A stretch of 64,000 nucleotides of DNA from Klenkia soli (GTDB lineage Bacteria > Actinomycetota > Actinomycetes > Mycobacteriales > Geodermatophilaceae), in NCBI RefSeq assembly GCF_900103975.1, contig NZ_FNIR01000008.1, forward strand, positions 1 through 64,000. Direction: 5' to 3'. The notes beneath the pieces are model-generated. The model saw nothing but the letters and a program-made list of their open reading frames with translations. It searched no databases and was not told where the DNA came from. Positions 53,307 to 63,219 of the stretch are shown in pieces. Numbering within the stretch: position 1 is the first letter of the stretch; the number at the start of each line of letters is the position of its first letter. Made by a program: the position numbers and the translations under genes.

Positions 53307-54212
53307 TCAGGCCCAGGGCAGCCCGCCGCGGGTGGCCCAGTAGGCCTCCGGCGTCTCGGCCAGGTCGGGCAGGTCGACGGACAGGCCCCGGGCCTGCGCG
53401 TTGGCCCGCAGCTGCTCCGGGGTCACCGCGCCGGACAGGACGACGGACGCCCACGGCTGGGTCAGCGCGGCAGCCAGCGCCACGGCGTCGGGGCCGACCC
53501 CGGCCGCCGCGGCCGCCGTCCGGACGGGGGAGTCCGCAGGCAGGCCGCGGGTGGTGAGCCGGCCGTTGGCCACGCCCTCCTTGACCAGCACGCGGAACCC
53601 GGCGTCCGCGGCCTCGGCCAGCGCCGGGCCGGCGGAGGTCTCCAGCAGGTTCCAGGTGCTCTGGACGGCGGAGAACAGCGGGGCGCCGGCCACCTGCAGG
53701 GCCACCCCGCGGCGCACCGCGTCGGCCTGCCGGGGGCCGGAGGTGGAGAAGCCCAGCGGGGTGCCGGCGTCGCGGACCTCGGCCAGCCGGTGCAGCAGGG
53801 CGTCGTCGTCCCACAGCGGGCTCTCGGGGGTGAGCGAGTGCACCTGGTAGAGCGCGATGCGGCCGCCCAGCAGCTCCCGCGACTGCGCCCACTGCCGGTC
53901 GAAGGTGGCCAGGTCGTGCGTCTTCACCTCGTCGGCGTCGACCGTGGGGTCCTCGGCGGTGTAGGTGTACCCCCACTTGCTGGACACCGTGACGTCCCCG
54001 GCCCAGCTCGCGAGGAACTCCTCGGCGCGGCCGTAGGAGCGGGCGGTGTCCACCCAGCCGATGCCGAGGTCGACCGCGGTGTCCAGCAGCTCGTGCGCAC
54101 GGGCCCGCAGCACGGCCGGCGACCGGTCGGCCGGGAGGTCGTCGTCCCGGCCGAGGGTGATGTAGGCGGGGCGGCCGATCGCGGCCAGCCCGAGTCCCAG
54201 CTGAGCGTCCAC
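53307..54212 (-). CDS. Aldo/keto reductase
   Basis: A 301-residue TIM-barrel NADPH oxidoreductase. Catalytic residues appear as D and Y in GWVDTARSYGRAEEFL, K in VSSKWGYTY and H in LYQVHSL; GFSTSGPRQAD is the next barrel strand. The start GTG at 54212 begins with the first strand VDAQLGLGLAAIG; a longer GTG at 54260 has no ribosome site. The substrate cannot be inferred. No operon partner; it is convergent with recR and divergent from the peptide ABC operon. Confidence 0.88.
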   Translation of the reverse strand: MDAQLGLGLAAIGRPAYITLGRDDDLPADRSPAVLRARAHELLDTAVDLGIGWVDTARSYGRAEEFLASWAGDVTVSSKWGYTYTAEDPTVDADEVKTHDLATFDRQWAQSRELLGGRIALYQVHSLTPESPLWDDDALLHRLAEVRDAGTPLGFSTSGPRQADAVRRGVALQVAGAPLFSAVQSTWNLLETSAGPALAEAADAGFRVLVKEGVANGRLTTRGLPADSPVRTAAAAAGVGPDAVALAAALTQPWASVVLSGAVTPEQLRANAQARGLSVDLPDLAETPEAYWATRGGLPWA

Positions 54213-54417
54213 GTCGGCCCATCCTGCCCCCCGCCCGACCCCGGTCGTGACCGGGGTCACCGGAGGTCTCGGTTCGGTGACGATCGCTGGGTCAGGTCAC
54301 ACGACCGTCACAGCCGGGGCCTAACGTGCCCTTCCAGCCCCGGACGTCCTCCCGCCCGGAACCAGTCACGCATCAGCTCATCCGGCCGCTGCAGGCCGAG
54401 AAGGCAGGTCTTCCACG

Positions 54418-56115
54418 ATGCACCGTCGTCACACCCGAGCGCTGGCCCTGTCGGCCGCCGCCCTCACCACGCTGTCGATGGCGGCGTGCGCCTCCAGCGA
54501 CCGGGACGACTCGTCCTCCGGGGACGCCGAGTCCGGCGGCACCTTCGTCTTCGGCACCGCCGGCGAGCCGACCGTGCTGGACCCGGCCTTCGCCCAGGAC
54601 GGCGAGAGCTTCCGCGTCTCCCGGCAGATCTTCGACGGCCTGCTGACCACCGAGCCGGGCACCGCCGACCTGGCGCCGGCCCTGGCCGAGAGCTACGAGG
54701 CCTCCGACGACGGCCTGACCTACACCTTCGACCTGCGCGAGGGCGTGACCTTCAGCGACGGCACCGACTTCGACGCCGACGCCGTCTGCGCGAACTTCGA
54801 CCGCTGGTTCAACTTCACCGGCCTGGCCGCCAGCCCGGCCGCCTCGGTCTACTGGCAGGACAACTTCGGCGGCTTCGCCGACACCCCGGACACCCCGAGC
54901 CTCTACTCCGGGTGCGAGGCCAGCGACGCCTCCACCGCGGTCATCACGCTGACCGCGGTGACCAGCAAGTTCCCCGCCGTCCTGTCGCTGCCGAGCTTCT
55001 CGATCCAGAGCCCCACGGCCCTCGAGCAGTACGACGCGGACGACCTGGGGGGCAACGGCGACGCGCTGAGCTACCCCTCCTACGGCCTCGAGCACCCGAC
55101 CGGCACCGGCCCGTTCGTGCTGGAGAGCTGGGACCGCGGCAACGGCGTGGTCACCCTGACCCGCAACCCCGACTACTGGGGTGACCCGGCCGGGGTCGAG
55201 GAGATCGTGTTCCGCTCGATCCCCGACGGCAACACCCGTCGCCAGGAGCTGCAGGCCGGCTCGATCGACGGCTACGACCTGGTCGCCCCCGCGGACTACG
55301 ACACCCTGACCGGCGACGGCTTCCAGGTGCTCCCGCGCGACCCGTTCAACATCCTCTACCTGGGCATCAACGCCGGGAACGTCGAGGGCACCAACGCCAA
55401 CCCGGCTCTGCAGGACATCCGGGTGCGCCAGGCGCTGGCGTACGCCATCGACCGCGAGACCATCGTGAACTCCCTGCTCCCCGAGGGCGCCGAGGAGGCC
55501 ATCGAGTTCGTGCCGCCGGCCGTCGACGGCTGGACCGACGACGTCACCACCTACGACTACGACCCGGACAAGGCCCGTGAGCTGCTGACCGAGGCCGGCG
55601 CCCTGGGCACGACGCTGCGGTTCTACTACCCGACCGACGTCAGCCGGCCCTACCTGCCGGACCCGGGCGCCATGTACGAGGTGATCAGCCAGAACCTCAC
55701 CGACGCCGGGTTCACCATCGAGCCGACCGCGCTGACCTGGAGCCCGGACTACCTGAACGCCGTCCAGGCCGGCCAGGCCGACATCCACCTGCTCGGGTGG
55801 ACCGGTGACTACAACGACGCCTACAACTTCATCGGCACGTTCTTCGCCGAGAAGGAGAACGGGCAGGCCAAGGCCGAGTTCGGCGCGTTCAGCTCGCCGG
55901 AGATCTTCTCCGCGCTGGCCACCGCCGACGGCGAGCCCGACCCCGACGCCCGCACGGCGGACTACCAGGAGGCCAACCGGGTGATCATGGACTACCTCCC
56001 GGCCATCCCGGTCTCCCACGCACCGAACGCGCTGGTCGTCGCCGAGGGCGTCGAGGGCCTCGTGCCCAGCCCGCTGTCGGCCGAGGACTTCTCCACGGTC
56101 ACCGTCAGCAACTGA
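54418..56115 (+). CDS. Peptide ABC transporter substrate-binding lipoprotein (family 5)
   Basis: A 565-residue extracellular binding protein of the DppA/OppA type. The signal peptide ends in LSMAAC, giving a lipid anchor. GGTFVFGTAGEPTVLDPAF starts the mature domain, and the peptide-binding fold shows VRQALAYAIDRETIV and PYDPDKA-like YDYDPDKARELLTEAG. It should deliver di- or oligopeptides, or another compound such as nickel complexes or an opine, to the two permeases. It heads a five-gene operon and is followed by a hairpin that sets it off from the permeases. Confidence 0.93.
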   Translation: MHRRHTRALALSAAALTTLSMAACASSDRDDSSSGDAESGGTFVFGTAGEPTVLDPAFAQDGESFRVSRQIFDGLLTTEPGTADLAPALAESYEASDDGLTYTFDLREGVTFSDGTDFDADAVCANFDRWFNFTGLAASPAASVYWQDNFGGFADTPDTPSLYSGCEASDASTAVITLTAVTSKFPAVLSLPSFSIQSPTALEQYDADDLGGNGDALSYPSYGLEHPTGTGPFVLESWDRGNGVVTLTRNPDYWGDPAGVEEIVFRSIPDGNTRRQELQAGSIDGYDLVAPADYDTLTGDGFQVLPRDPFNILYLGINAGNVEGTNANPALQDIRVRQALAYAIDRETIVNSLLPEGAEEAIEFVPPAVDGWTDDVTTYDYDPDKARELLTEAGALGTTLRFYYPTDVSRPYLPDPGAMYEVISQNLTDAGFTIEPTALTWSPDYLNAVQAGQADIHLLGWTGDYNDAYNFIGTFFAEKENGQAKAEFGAFSSPEIFSALATADGEPDPDARTADYQEANRVIMDYLPAIPVSHAPNALVVAEGVEGLVPSPLSAEDFSTVTVSN

Positions 56116-56123
56116 CCCACCGT

Positions 56124-56156
56124 CGTCCGGCCCCTCCCACCGGGAGGGGCCGGACG
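56124..56156 (+). terminator. Intra-operon hairpin after the peptide-binding protein
   Basis: CGTCCGGCCCCTCCC (56124-56138) pairs perfectly with 56142-56156 around a three-base loop. As in the sugar operon at 27185, it lies between the binding-protein gene and the first permease, and may limit read-through so the binding protein is made in excess. Confidence 0.75.
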
Positions 56157-56190
56157 CGCGTCACGACCCCCGAGAGGCTGACCCGAGCAC

Positions 56191-57195
56191 GTGCTCCGTT
56201 TCATCGTCCGACGGCTGCTGCAGCTGGTCCCGATCCTGCTGGGCCTGTCGCTGCTGCTGTTCACCTGGCTGCGCCTGCTGCCCGGCGGGCCGGCCCAGGC
56301 CGCGCTCGGCGAGCGCGCCACCCCCGAGGACATCGAGCGGTACAACCAGGTGTTCGGGTTGGACCAGCCGATCTGGGTGCAGTACCTGAAGTTCCTGGGC
56401 CGGGCCGTCCAGCTGGACTTCGGCAACTCCTCCCGGACCGGCCGCCCGGTCACCACCGAGTTCCTCGAGCGGTTCCCGGGCACCATCGAGCTCACCGTCT
56501 TCGCGATGGTCTTCGCGATCGGGCTGGGCATCCCGCTGGGCTACCTGGCCGCCCGCAAGCACGGCAGCTGGATCGACTCGACGTCGGTCATCGGCTCCCT
56601 GCTCGGCGTGGCCATCCCGGTCTTCTTCCTGGCCTACCTGCTGCGCGTGGTGTTCGCCGTCGACCTGGGCTGGCTGCCCGGCTCGGGCCGCCAGTCGGTG
56701 CGCATCGACGCCACCCACGTCACCAACTTCTACGTCCTGGACGGGCTGCTCACCCGGGAGTGGGACGCCGCGCTCGACGCGCTCCTGCACCTGGTGCTGC
56801 CGGGCATCGCCCTGGGCACCATCCCGCTGGCCATCATCGTGCGGATCACCCGGGCCGCCGTCCTCGACGTCGTCAACGAGGACTACGTGCGCACGGCGAA
56901 CGCGAAGGGCCTGGCCACCGCGACGGTCCGGCGCCGGCACATCATCCGCAACGCGCTGCTCCCGGTGTCCACCACGATCGGCCTGCAGACCGGGCTGCTG
57001 CTCTCGGGTGCGGTGCTGACCGAGACGGTGTTCGCCTTCGGCGGCGTCGGGTCGGCGCTCAAGGACGCGATCGACCTGCGCGACTACTCCATCCTGCAGG
57101 GCTTCATCCTCATCCTGGCGGTCGTCTACGTGCTGGTGAACCTCCTGGTCGACGTCTCGTACGGCCTGCTCGACCCCCGGGTGAGGGTCAAGTGA
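56191..57195 (+). CDS. Peptide ABC transporter permease (DppB type)
   Basis: A 334-residue permease with six helices, beginning with the family signature FIVRRLLQLVPILLGLSLL. The large outside loop follows helix 1, and the ATPase-contact loop is NEDYVRTANAKGLATATVRR. It starts at GTG 56191 and its stop overlaps the next permease's start (GTGA), so subunits are made together. It should form the channel with the DppC-type partner. Confidence 0.93.
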   Translation: MLRFIVRRLLQLVPILLGLSLLLFTWLRLLPGGPAQAALGERATPEDIERYNQVFGLDQPIWVQYLKFLGRAVQLDFGNSSRTGRPVTTEFLERFPGTIELTVFAMVFAIGLGIPLGYLAARKHGSWIDSTSVIGSLLGVAIPVFFLAYLLRVVFAVDLGWLPGSGRQSVRIDATHVTNFYVLDGLLTREWDAALDALLHLVLPGIALGTIPLAIIVRITRAAVLDVVNEDYVRTANAKGLATATVRRRHIIRNALLPVSTTIGLQTGLLLSGAVLTETVFAFGGVGSALKDAIDLRDYSILQGFILILAVVYVLVNLLVDVSYGLLDPRVRVK

Positions 57196-58136
57196 GCGCC
57201 GCGCTGGGGGACCGGCGGCGCGAGAAGATCGACGCGCTGGCCGCCCGCGCCGGCCAGGTGCCCGAGGGCGAGGGCGGGGTCTCGCTGACCCGCAGCGCGA
57301 TCCGGCGGCTGCGCCGCGACCCGGTGGCCATCATCGGGGCGGTCATCGTCGTGGTCTTCGTCGTCGTCGCGGTGCTGGCCCCGCTGCTGGCCCCGCGCGA
57401 CCCGCTGGCGCAGACCCTGCTGGGGCAGGTGCGGCAGGGCTTCATCCCGGGGGCGCAGGACGGCTTCCCGCTCGGGGTCGACCAGCTGGGCCGGGACACC
57501 CTGAGCCGGCTGATCTACGGCTCGCGGCAGTCGCTGCTCATCGGCGTCGTCTCGACGGTGCTCGGCCTGGTCGTCGGCATGGGGCTGGGGGTCCTGGCCG
57601 GCGCGTTCGGCGGCTGGGTGGACACCCTGGTCATGCGGTTCGTCGACATCCTGCTGTCGATCCCCGGCCTGCTCATGGCGATCAGCGTCTCGGTGCTCCT
57701 GGGCCGCAACCAGTACGCGCTGATGATCGCCATCGCGGTCACCCAGGTGCCGGTGTTCGCCCGCCTGCTGCGCGGCTCGATGCTGTCCCAGCGGGACAAG
57801 GACTACGCCGTCGCCGCCCGGGCCCTCGGGGTCAAGCGGTCGCGGATCGTGTTCGGGCACGTGCTGCCCAACTCGCTGTCACCGGTCATCGTGCAGGGCA
57901 CGCTGTCCCTCGCCACGGCGATCATCGAGGCGGCGGCGCTGTCGTTCCTCGGCCTGGGCGACCCCGACATCAGCCGGCCCGAGTGGGGCGCGATGCTGGC
58001 CAACGCCCAGGAGGTGCTCTCCATCCGTCCCGAGCTCGCCGTCTACCCGGCGCTGTGCATCATCGTGGTCGCGCTGGGCTTCACCCTGCTCGGGGAGTCG
58101 CTGCGCGAGGCCCTCGACCCGAAGTTCCGGCGGTGA
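57192..58136 (+). CDS. Peptide ABC transporter permease (DppC type)
   Basis: A 314-residue permease with the DppC features: a cytoplasmic N-terminus with [20 protein letters not shown], the outside [20 protein letters not shown], and the ATPase contact loop [20 protein letters not shown]. About six helices. GTG start overlaps the DppB stop, and its stop overlaps the DppD start. It partners the DppB-type subunit. Confidence 0.93.
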   Translation: MSAALGDRRREKIDALAARAGQVPEGEGGVSLTRSAIRRLRRDPVAIIGAVIVVVFVVVAVLAPLLAPRDPLAQTLLGQVRQGFIPGAQDGFPLGVDQLGRDTLSRLIYGSRQSLLIGVVSTVLGLVVGMGLGVLAGAFGGWVDTLVMRFVDILLSIPGLLMAISVSVLLGRNQYALMIAIAVTQVPVFARLLRGSMLSQRDKDYAVAARALGVKRSRIVFGHVLPNSLSPVIVQGTLSLATAIIEAAALSFLGLGDPDISRPEWGAMLANAQEVLSIRPELAVYPALCIIVVALGFTLLGESLREALDPKFRR

Positions 58137-59167
58137 GCGCCGTGGGCGGGGCAGCCGGACCGGTGCTGCAGGTCGAGGACCTGCGGGTCCGGTTCCAGCG
58201 CCGCGGCGAGGTCGCGACCCACGCCGTCGACGGCGTCAGCTTCGCCGTCGCCCCGGGGGAGACCGTGGGCCTGGTCGGCGAGTCCGGCTGCGGCAAGTCG
58301 GTGACGTCGCTGGCGACCATGGGCCTGCTGCCCAAGCGGGGCGTGCACGTCTCGGGCTCGGTGAAGCTGGACGGCGAGGAGCTGCTGGGTGCCGGCGACC
58401 GCACGCTGCGCAAGCTCCGCGGCAAGGACATGGCGATGGTCTTCCAGGACCCGCTCTCCTCGCTCAACCCGACGGTCACCATCGGGACCCAGGTGGTCGA
58501 GGTGCTGGCCGAGCACCGCGGGATGAAGGGCGACGCCGCCCGCCGCGAGGCCGAGGACCTGCTGGACCGGGTGGGCATCCCCGACCCCCGGCGCCGGCTG
58601 GGGGAGTACCCGCACCAGCTGTCGGGCGGCATGCGCCAGCGGGCGCTGATCGCCATGTCGCTGGCCTGCTCGCCGCGGCTGCTCATCGCCGACGAGCCGA
58701 CGACGGCGCTGGACGTCACCATCCAGGCGCAGATCCTCGAGCTGCTGCGCGACCTGGTGCAGGGCTCGGGCACCGCGCTGGTGATGATCACCCACGACCT
58801 CGGCGTCGTCGCCGGGCTGTGCGACCGGGTGCACGTGATGTACGCCGGCCGGATCATCGAGACGGCGGAGCGGCGCGACCTGTTCGCCCGCCCGCGGCAC
58901 CCCTACACCGGCGGGCTGCTGGCCTCGGTGCCCCGGCTGGACGGCGGCCGCGGCGCACCGCTGACCCCCATCCGCGGGTCGGCCCGGGACACCATCCCGT
59001 GGACGCAGGGCTGCGCGTTCGCCCCGCGCTGCGACGTCGCACTCGACGACTGCCTGGTCGAGGTGTCCGGCTCGGAGGTGGAGCTGGCCGACGACGGAGC
59101 CGGCCGCCAGCTGCGCTGCCGCCACCCGCTCACCCCCGCCGTCCCGACCGCTGGAGCCCACCCGTGA
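58133..59167 (+). CDS. Peptide ABC transporter ATPase (DppD type)
   Basis: A 344-residue ATPase with Walker [11 protein letters not shown]-loop [10 protein letters not shown], signature [16 protein letters not shown], Walker [13 protein letters not shown] and switch His in [10 protein letters not shown]. The C-terminal oligopeptide-transporter extension contains [14 protein letters not shown] and Cys-rich [15 protein letters not shown], likely an iron-sulfur site as in DppD/DppF proteins. It starts by overlapping DppC and ends by overlapping DppF. Confidence 0.94.
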   Translation: MSAVGGAAGPVLQVEDLRVRFQRRGEVATHAVDGVSFAVAPGETVGLVGESGCGKSVTSLATMGLLPKRGVHVSGSVKLDGEELLGAGDRTLRKLRGKDMAMVFQDPLSSLNPTVTIGTQVVEVLAEHRGMKGDAARREAEDLLDRVGIPDPRRRLGEYPHQLSGGMRQRALIAMSLACSPRLLIADEPTTALDVTIQAQILELLRDLVQGSGTALVMITHDLGVVAGLCDRVHVMYAGRIIETAERRDLFARPRHPYTGGLLASVPRLDGGRGAPLTPIRGSARDTIPWTQGCAFAPRCDVALDDCLVEVSGSEVELADDGAGRQLRCRHPLTPAVPTAGAHP

Positions 59168-60285
59168 CCGAGCCCCTGCTGCGGGTCGAGGGCCTGCAGG
59201 TGCACTTCCCGATCAAGCGCGGGGTCTTCGTCGACCGCACGGTCGGGCACGTCAAGGCCGTGGACGGCGTCGACCTGACCATCGACCGCGGGACGACGTA
59301 CGGACTGGTCGGCGAATCGGGCTGCGGCAAGTCCACCCTCGGCCGGGCGATCCTGCGGCTCGAGGAGCCCACCGCCGGCCAGGTCTGGTTCGACGGGGTG
59401 GACGTCGCCTCGCTGAGGCCCGAGCCGCTGCGGCACATGCGCCGGCGCATGCAGATGGTCTTCCAGGACCCCCTCGGCTCGCTGGACCCCCGGCAGGACG
59501 TCGAGTCGCTGCTCGCCGAGCCGCTCAAGGCGCACGGCCTGGGTGGGTCGGGTGCCGAGATCGCGAAGCGGCTGCGCGAGCTGCTGGACTCCGTCGGGCT
59601 GCCGGCGGCGGCGCTGCGGCGGTACCCGCACGAGTTCTCCGGGGGCCAGCGCCAGCGCATCGGCATCGCCCGGGCGATCACCGTCGAGCCCGACCTGCTC
59701 ATCGCCGACGAGCCGGTGTCCGCCCTCGACGTCTCGGTGCAGGCCCAGGTGGTGAACCTGCTCGAGGAGCTGCAGGAGCGCCTCGGCCTCACCTACCTGG
59801 TCATCGCGCACGACCTGGCCGTCGTCCGGCACATCTCCGACGTCGTCGGGGTCATGTACCTGGGCTCCCTCGTCGAGCAGGCGCCGGCCGACGCGCTCTA
59901 CGAGACCCCGCTGCACCCCTACACCCGCGCGCTGATGTCCGCGGTGCCGGTGCCCGACCCCGTGGTGGAGGACGCCCGCGAGCGAATCCTGCTGTCGGGC
60001 GACCTGCCCTCCCCGGCGAACCCGCCGTCGGGCTGCCGGTTCCACACCCGCTGCCCGTGGCGGCAGGAGACCCGTTGCGACGACGAGGTGCCGGTGCTGC
60101 GCGAGCTGGCCCCGGGACACCTGGTCTCCTGCCACTGGGCCGAGGACGTCCGGGACGGCGTGCTGCAGCCGAGGTCGGCCGAGCAGGTCGCGGCCACCCA
60201 GGGCGTCGCGGTGGCCGCGACCGGCACCGAGGCCGGCAGCGACGGGTTCGTCGGCGGTGTCGACGAGCCGATCAGCTACCACTGA
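59164..60285 (+). CDS. Peptide ABC transporter ATPase (DppF type)
   Basis: A 373-residue ATPase with Walker [11 protein letters not shown]-loop [12 protein letters not shown], signature [14 protein letters not shown], Walker [13 protein letters not shown] and switch His in [11 protein letters not shown]. The C-terminal Cys cluster ([18 protein letters not shown]) again fits an iron-sulfur site in the peptide-ATPase extension. It forms a heterodimer with the DppD type to drive import. It is the last gene of the operon, followed by a hairpin repeat. Confidence 0.94.
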   Translation: MTEPLLRVEGLQVHFPIKRGVFVDRTVGHVKAVDGVDLTIDRGTTYGLVGESGCGKSTLGRAILRLEEPTAGQVWFDGVDVASLRPEPLRHMRRRMQMVFQDPLGSLDPRQDVESLLAEPLKAHGLGGSGAEIAKRLRELLDSVGLPAAALRRYPHEFSGGQRQRIGIARAITVEPDLLIADEPVSALDVSVQAQVVNLLEELQERLGLTYLVIAHDLAVVRHISDVVGVMYLGSLVEQAPADALYETPLHPYTRALMSAVPVPDPVVEDARERILLSGDLPSPANPPSGCRFHTRCPWRQETRCDDEVPVLRELAPGHLVSCHWAEDVRDGVLQPRSAEQVAATQGVAVAATGTEAGSDGFVGGVDEPISYH

Positions 60286-60293
60286 TCGGCGAC

Positions 60294-60369
60294 GGACCCC
60301 ACGGCTGGATGTGGCATCCAGCGGGGTCCCGGGCCGGGGACACCGCGACGAGTCACATCCAGCGGGGTC
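60294..60369. repeat. Hairpin plus direct repeat after the peptide operon
   Basis: GCTGGATG/CATCCAGC (60304-60311 and 60315-60322) with outer GGACCCC/GGGGTCC arms form a bulged hairpin. CATCCAGCGGGGTC then recurs at 60356-60369, 41 bases after its first copy at 60315. The hairpin probably terminates the operon, while the repeated unit suggests a dispersed repeat. Confidence 0.6.
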
Positions 60370-60449
60370 ACGACGGTGCGTTCCGACACCTGGACCCTGT
60401 CGGACCCCGGTGGGAGGGTGCCTGCACCCACCCGACGAGGAGGACGACG

Positions 60450-61214
60450 ATGCCCACCCGGAGCACCCCCTGGCCAGCCGGTACGCCCTGCTGGGTCGAC
60501 CTGGCCACCACCGACCTGCCGGCCGCCCGCACCTTCTACGCCGAGGTGTTCGGCTGGACCGTCCCCGAGGGCCCGCCCGAGACGGGCGGGTACTCCAGCG
60601 CGACGCTCGACGGCCACCGGGTGGCCGGCCTGGGCCCGACCATGCAGGAGGGGCAGCCCACGGCGTGGCTGACCTACGTCGCCACCGACGACGTCGCCGC
60701 GTCGGTCGATGCGGTCCGGGCCGCCGGCGGCACCGTGCACATGGGTCCCGACCAGGTCGGCCCGCTCGGGTCGCTGGCGGTCGCCGCCGACCCCACCGGC
60801 GTGGTGTTCGGGCTCTGGCAGGCCGGCAGCCATCCCGGCGTCGAGCTGTTCAACGAGCACGGCGGGCTGGTCTGGAACGAGGCGGTGGTGGGCGACCCGG
60901 CGGCGGCCCGGAAGTTCTACACGGCCGTCTTCGGCTGGGCGTGGGACCCGGTCGAGGGCATGGAAACCTACCAGACCTTCCGGCTGGGCGACCGCTGGCT
61001 CGGCGGGCTGGGGGCCGGACCCGACTCCCCGGTCCAGGGGTGGGGGGTGTGCTTCGCCGTGCGCGACACCGACGCCACGGTGGCCGACGTGACCGCCCGG
61101 GGCGGCACCGTGCTGATCCCCGCGCAGGACTCCCCGTACGGCCGGTACGCGGTGGTGGCCGACCCGCAGGGTGCGGCGTTCTCGCTCATGCAGACGACGG
61201 GCGAGGCGGCCTGA
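60450..61214 (+). CDS. VOC-family (glyoxalase-like) protein, two domains
   Basis: A 254-residue protein made of two vicinal-oxygen-chelate domains in tandem. Each begins alike (WVDLATTDLPAARTFYAEVFGW; WNEAVVGDPAAARKFYTAVFGW) and ends with a Gly-rich strand (AADPTGVVFGLWQ; VADPQGAAFSLMQ). VOC proteins bind small molecules or catalyse metal-dependent reactions; the two halves may form one binding cleft, as in some antibiotic-resistance or hydroxylase-type members. ATG 60450 has GAGGAGGA upstream. The function is not assignable from the sequence. Confidence 0.88.
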   Translation: MPTRSTPWPAGTPCWVDLATTDLPAARTFYAEVFGWTVPEGPPETGGYSSATLDGHRVAGLGPTMQEGQPTAWLTYVATDDVAASVDAVRAAGGTVHMGPDQVGPLGSLAVAADPTGVVFGLWQAGSHPGVELFNEHGGLVWNEAVVGDPAAARKFYTAVFGWAWDPVEGMETYQTFRLGDRWLGGLGAGPDSPVQGWGVCFAVRDTDATVADVTARGGTVLIPAQDSPYGRYAVVADPQGAAFSLMQTTGEAA

Positions 61215-61252
61215 GGGTCGGCCGGCACGAGCGGGGCCGGGGATGCAGCAGG

Positions 61253-63202
61253 ATGACGCCCATGCCGCGACCCCGTGCCGTGCTGCCCCGTCTCCTCGCC
61301 GTCGCAGCGCTGGCGGTGGGGCCGCTGCTGCTGGCCGGCCCCGCGGCCGCGCAGGAACCGCTCCGGCTCGACGACCAGATCACCGACGACGCCGGGGTGC
61401 TGTCGGCCGACGACCGCGCCCGGGTGCAGACCGCGCTCGACCAGCTGCGCGCCGACGAGGGGCTGCAGCTGTTCGTCGTGTTCGAGGACACCTTCGACGG
61501 CACGTCCGGCCCGGACTGGGCGACCGAGACCGCACAGCTGTCCGGGTTCGGCGACGGCGACGTCCTGCTGGCCGTGGCGGTGGAGAGCCGCGACTACGGC
61601 ACGTCGATCCCCGTCGCGGTCATCTCGTCGTCCGACGACCAGCTGTCGCTGGAGACCGACCAGGTCGAGCCGCACCTGGCCGACGAGGACTGGGCCGGCG
61701 CCGCGATCGCGATGGCCGACGGCCTGAGCCCCAGCAACACCGGCTGGTACGTGCTGGGCGGCGCGGTGGCCGTGGCGGCCCTGGGCGGTGGCGGCTACGC
61801 CGTGGTGCGCCGACGGCGACGGGCGGCCGAGGAGGCCGAGGCGATCCGCAAGGCCGGCCCCTACCCGGACCAGAGCACCGAGCAGCTGACCAACCGGGCC
61901 AGCGAGGGCCTGCTGGCCGTCGACGAGGCCGTGCGCACCTCGCAGCTGGACCTGGACTTCGCCCGCCTGCAGTACGGCGAGGCCGGGGTGGCCGGGTTCG
62001 CCGGCACGGTGGGCAACGCCCGCACCCAGCTCGCCGAGGCCTTCTCGATCCGCCAGCAGCTGGACGACGAGGTGCCCGAGGACGAGCCGACGCAGCGGCG
62101 CATGCTGGCCCGGGTGCTGGAGCTGCTGCAGGCCGCCGACGACCAGCTCGACGCCCAGGCCACCGAGTTCGCGGCGCTGCGCGACCTCGAGGCCAACGCG
62201 CCCCAGGTGCTGGCCGGGCTGGGGCCGCGGCTCACCGCGATGACCGGCCGGCTGCCCGCCGAGGAGGAGCGGCTGGCCCAGCTCGGCCGCCGGTGGGCCG
62301 CCTCGGCCCTGGCGCCGGTGGCCGACGTCCCCGCGCGGGTGCGCGAGCAGCTGGCCGCCGCCGAGCAGGCGACGACCGCCGCGCAGACCGAGCTGCAGGC
62401 CGGGCGCACCGGGCCAGCCGTGCCGTCGCTGCGCACCGCCGAGGACGCCGCCGCGGCGGCCCAGGCGAGCCTGGACTCCCTCGCCGCCCGGGCCCAGGAG
62501 CTGAACACCGCGGCCGCCGCCGTGCCGGCGGCCCGGGCCGAGGTGGAGGCCGGGCTTGTCGCCGCCGGCCGGGTCGACCCCACCGACGCCGCGGGCATGG
62601 CCGAGCCCGTGACCCAGGCGCGCGACTCCCTCGGGGTCGCCGACCAGCTGATGGCCGGCCCCACCCCGGACCCGATCGCCGCGCTGGCCCGGCTCGACGC
62701 GGCCGACGACGCGCTGGACGCCGCCCTCGCCACCGCGCAGACCGCCGCCGTCGAGCGCCGGGCCGCCGTCGCCCGGGCCGAGCGGGCGCTGGTCTCCGCG
62801 CGCAGCTCGGTCAGCTCGGCCGGCGCCGCGGTGGCCGGCGGGCGGGACTGGGCCGGCACCACGCCGCGCACCCGGCTCAGCGAGGCCGAGCGCCTGCTGG
62901 CCGCCGCCGAGGCCGCCTTCGCCACCGACCCGGCGGGGTCCTCGCAGTCCGCGGCCCGGGCGAGCTCGCTGGCCGAGGAGGCGGTGTCGCTGGTCGACCG
63001 GGCGCGCCGGGAGCGCGAGTCCCGCTCCTCCTACTCCGGGGGCGGCGGGTTCTTCGGCGGCTCGGGCGGGGGCTGGTCGGGTGGGTCCTCCTACCGGGGC
63101 TCCTCGGGGCGGTCCTCAGGTCGGTCGTCGTCCTCGTCGGGCCGGCGGTCGGGGGGCGGCCGGTCCAGCGGTGCCCGCCGCAGCGGCGGCGGCCGCTTCT
63201 GA
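61253..63202 (+). CDS. TPM-domain secreted protein with coiled-coil and Ser/Gly/Arg tail
   Basis: A 649-residue membrane protein. A signal peptide (LLAVAALAVGPLLLAGPAAA) precedes a TPM domain (about 35-160; LDDQITDDAGVLSADDRARV), a fold of phosphatase-like or photosystem-repair type. A membrane helix at about 164-184 and a basic stop (VVRRRRRAAEEAEA) follow. About 390 residues are Ala-rich helix with strong coiled-coil character. The last 50 residues are Ser/Gly/Arg-rich with a GGGFFGGSGGGWSGG start. ATG 61253 is used; ATG 61262 is the alternative. Function unknown; it may scaffold envelope proteins. Confidence 0.88.
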   Translation: MTPMPRPRAVLPRLLAVAALAVGPLLLAGPAAAQEPLRLDDQITDDAGVLSADDRARVQTALDQLRADEGLQLFVVFEDTFDGTSGPDWATETAQLSGFGDGDVLLAVAVESRDYGTSIPVAVISSSDDQLSLETDQVEPHLADEDWAGAAIAMADGLSPSNTGWYVLGGAVAVAALGGGGYAVVRRRRRAAEEAEAIRKAGPYPDQSTEQLTNRASEGLLAVDEAVRTSQLDLDFARLQYGEAGVAGFAGTVGNARTQLAEAFSIRQQLDDEVPEDEPTQRRMLARVLELLQAADDQLDAQATEFAALRDLEANAPQVLAGLGPRLTAMTGRLPAEEERLAQLGRRWAASALAPVADVPARVREQLAAAEQATTAAQTELQAGRTGPAVPSLRTAEDAAAAAQASLDSLAARAQELNTAAAAVPAARAEVEAGLVAAGRVDPTDAAGMAEPVTQARDSLGVADQLMAGPTPDPIAALARLDAADDALDAALATAQTAAVERRAAVARAERALVSARSSVSSAGAAVAGGRDWAGTTPRTRLSEAERLLAAAEAAFATDPAGSSQSAARASSLAEEAVSLVDRARRERESRSSYSGGGGFFGGSGGGWSGGSSYRGSSGRSSGRSSSSSGRRSGGGRSSGARRSGGGRF

Positions 63203-63219
63203 CCTGGGAGGCTGGGGGC

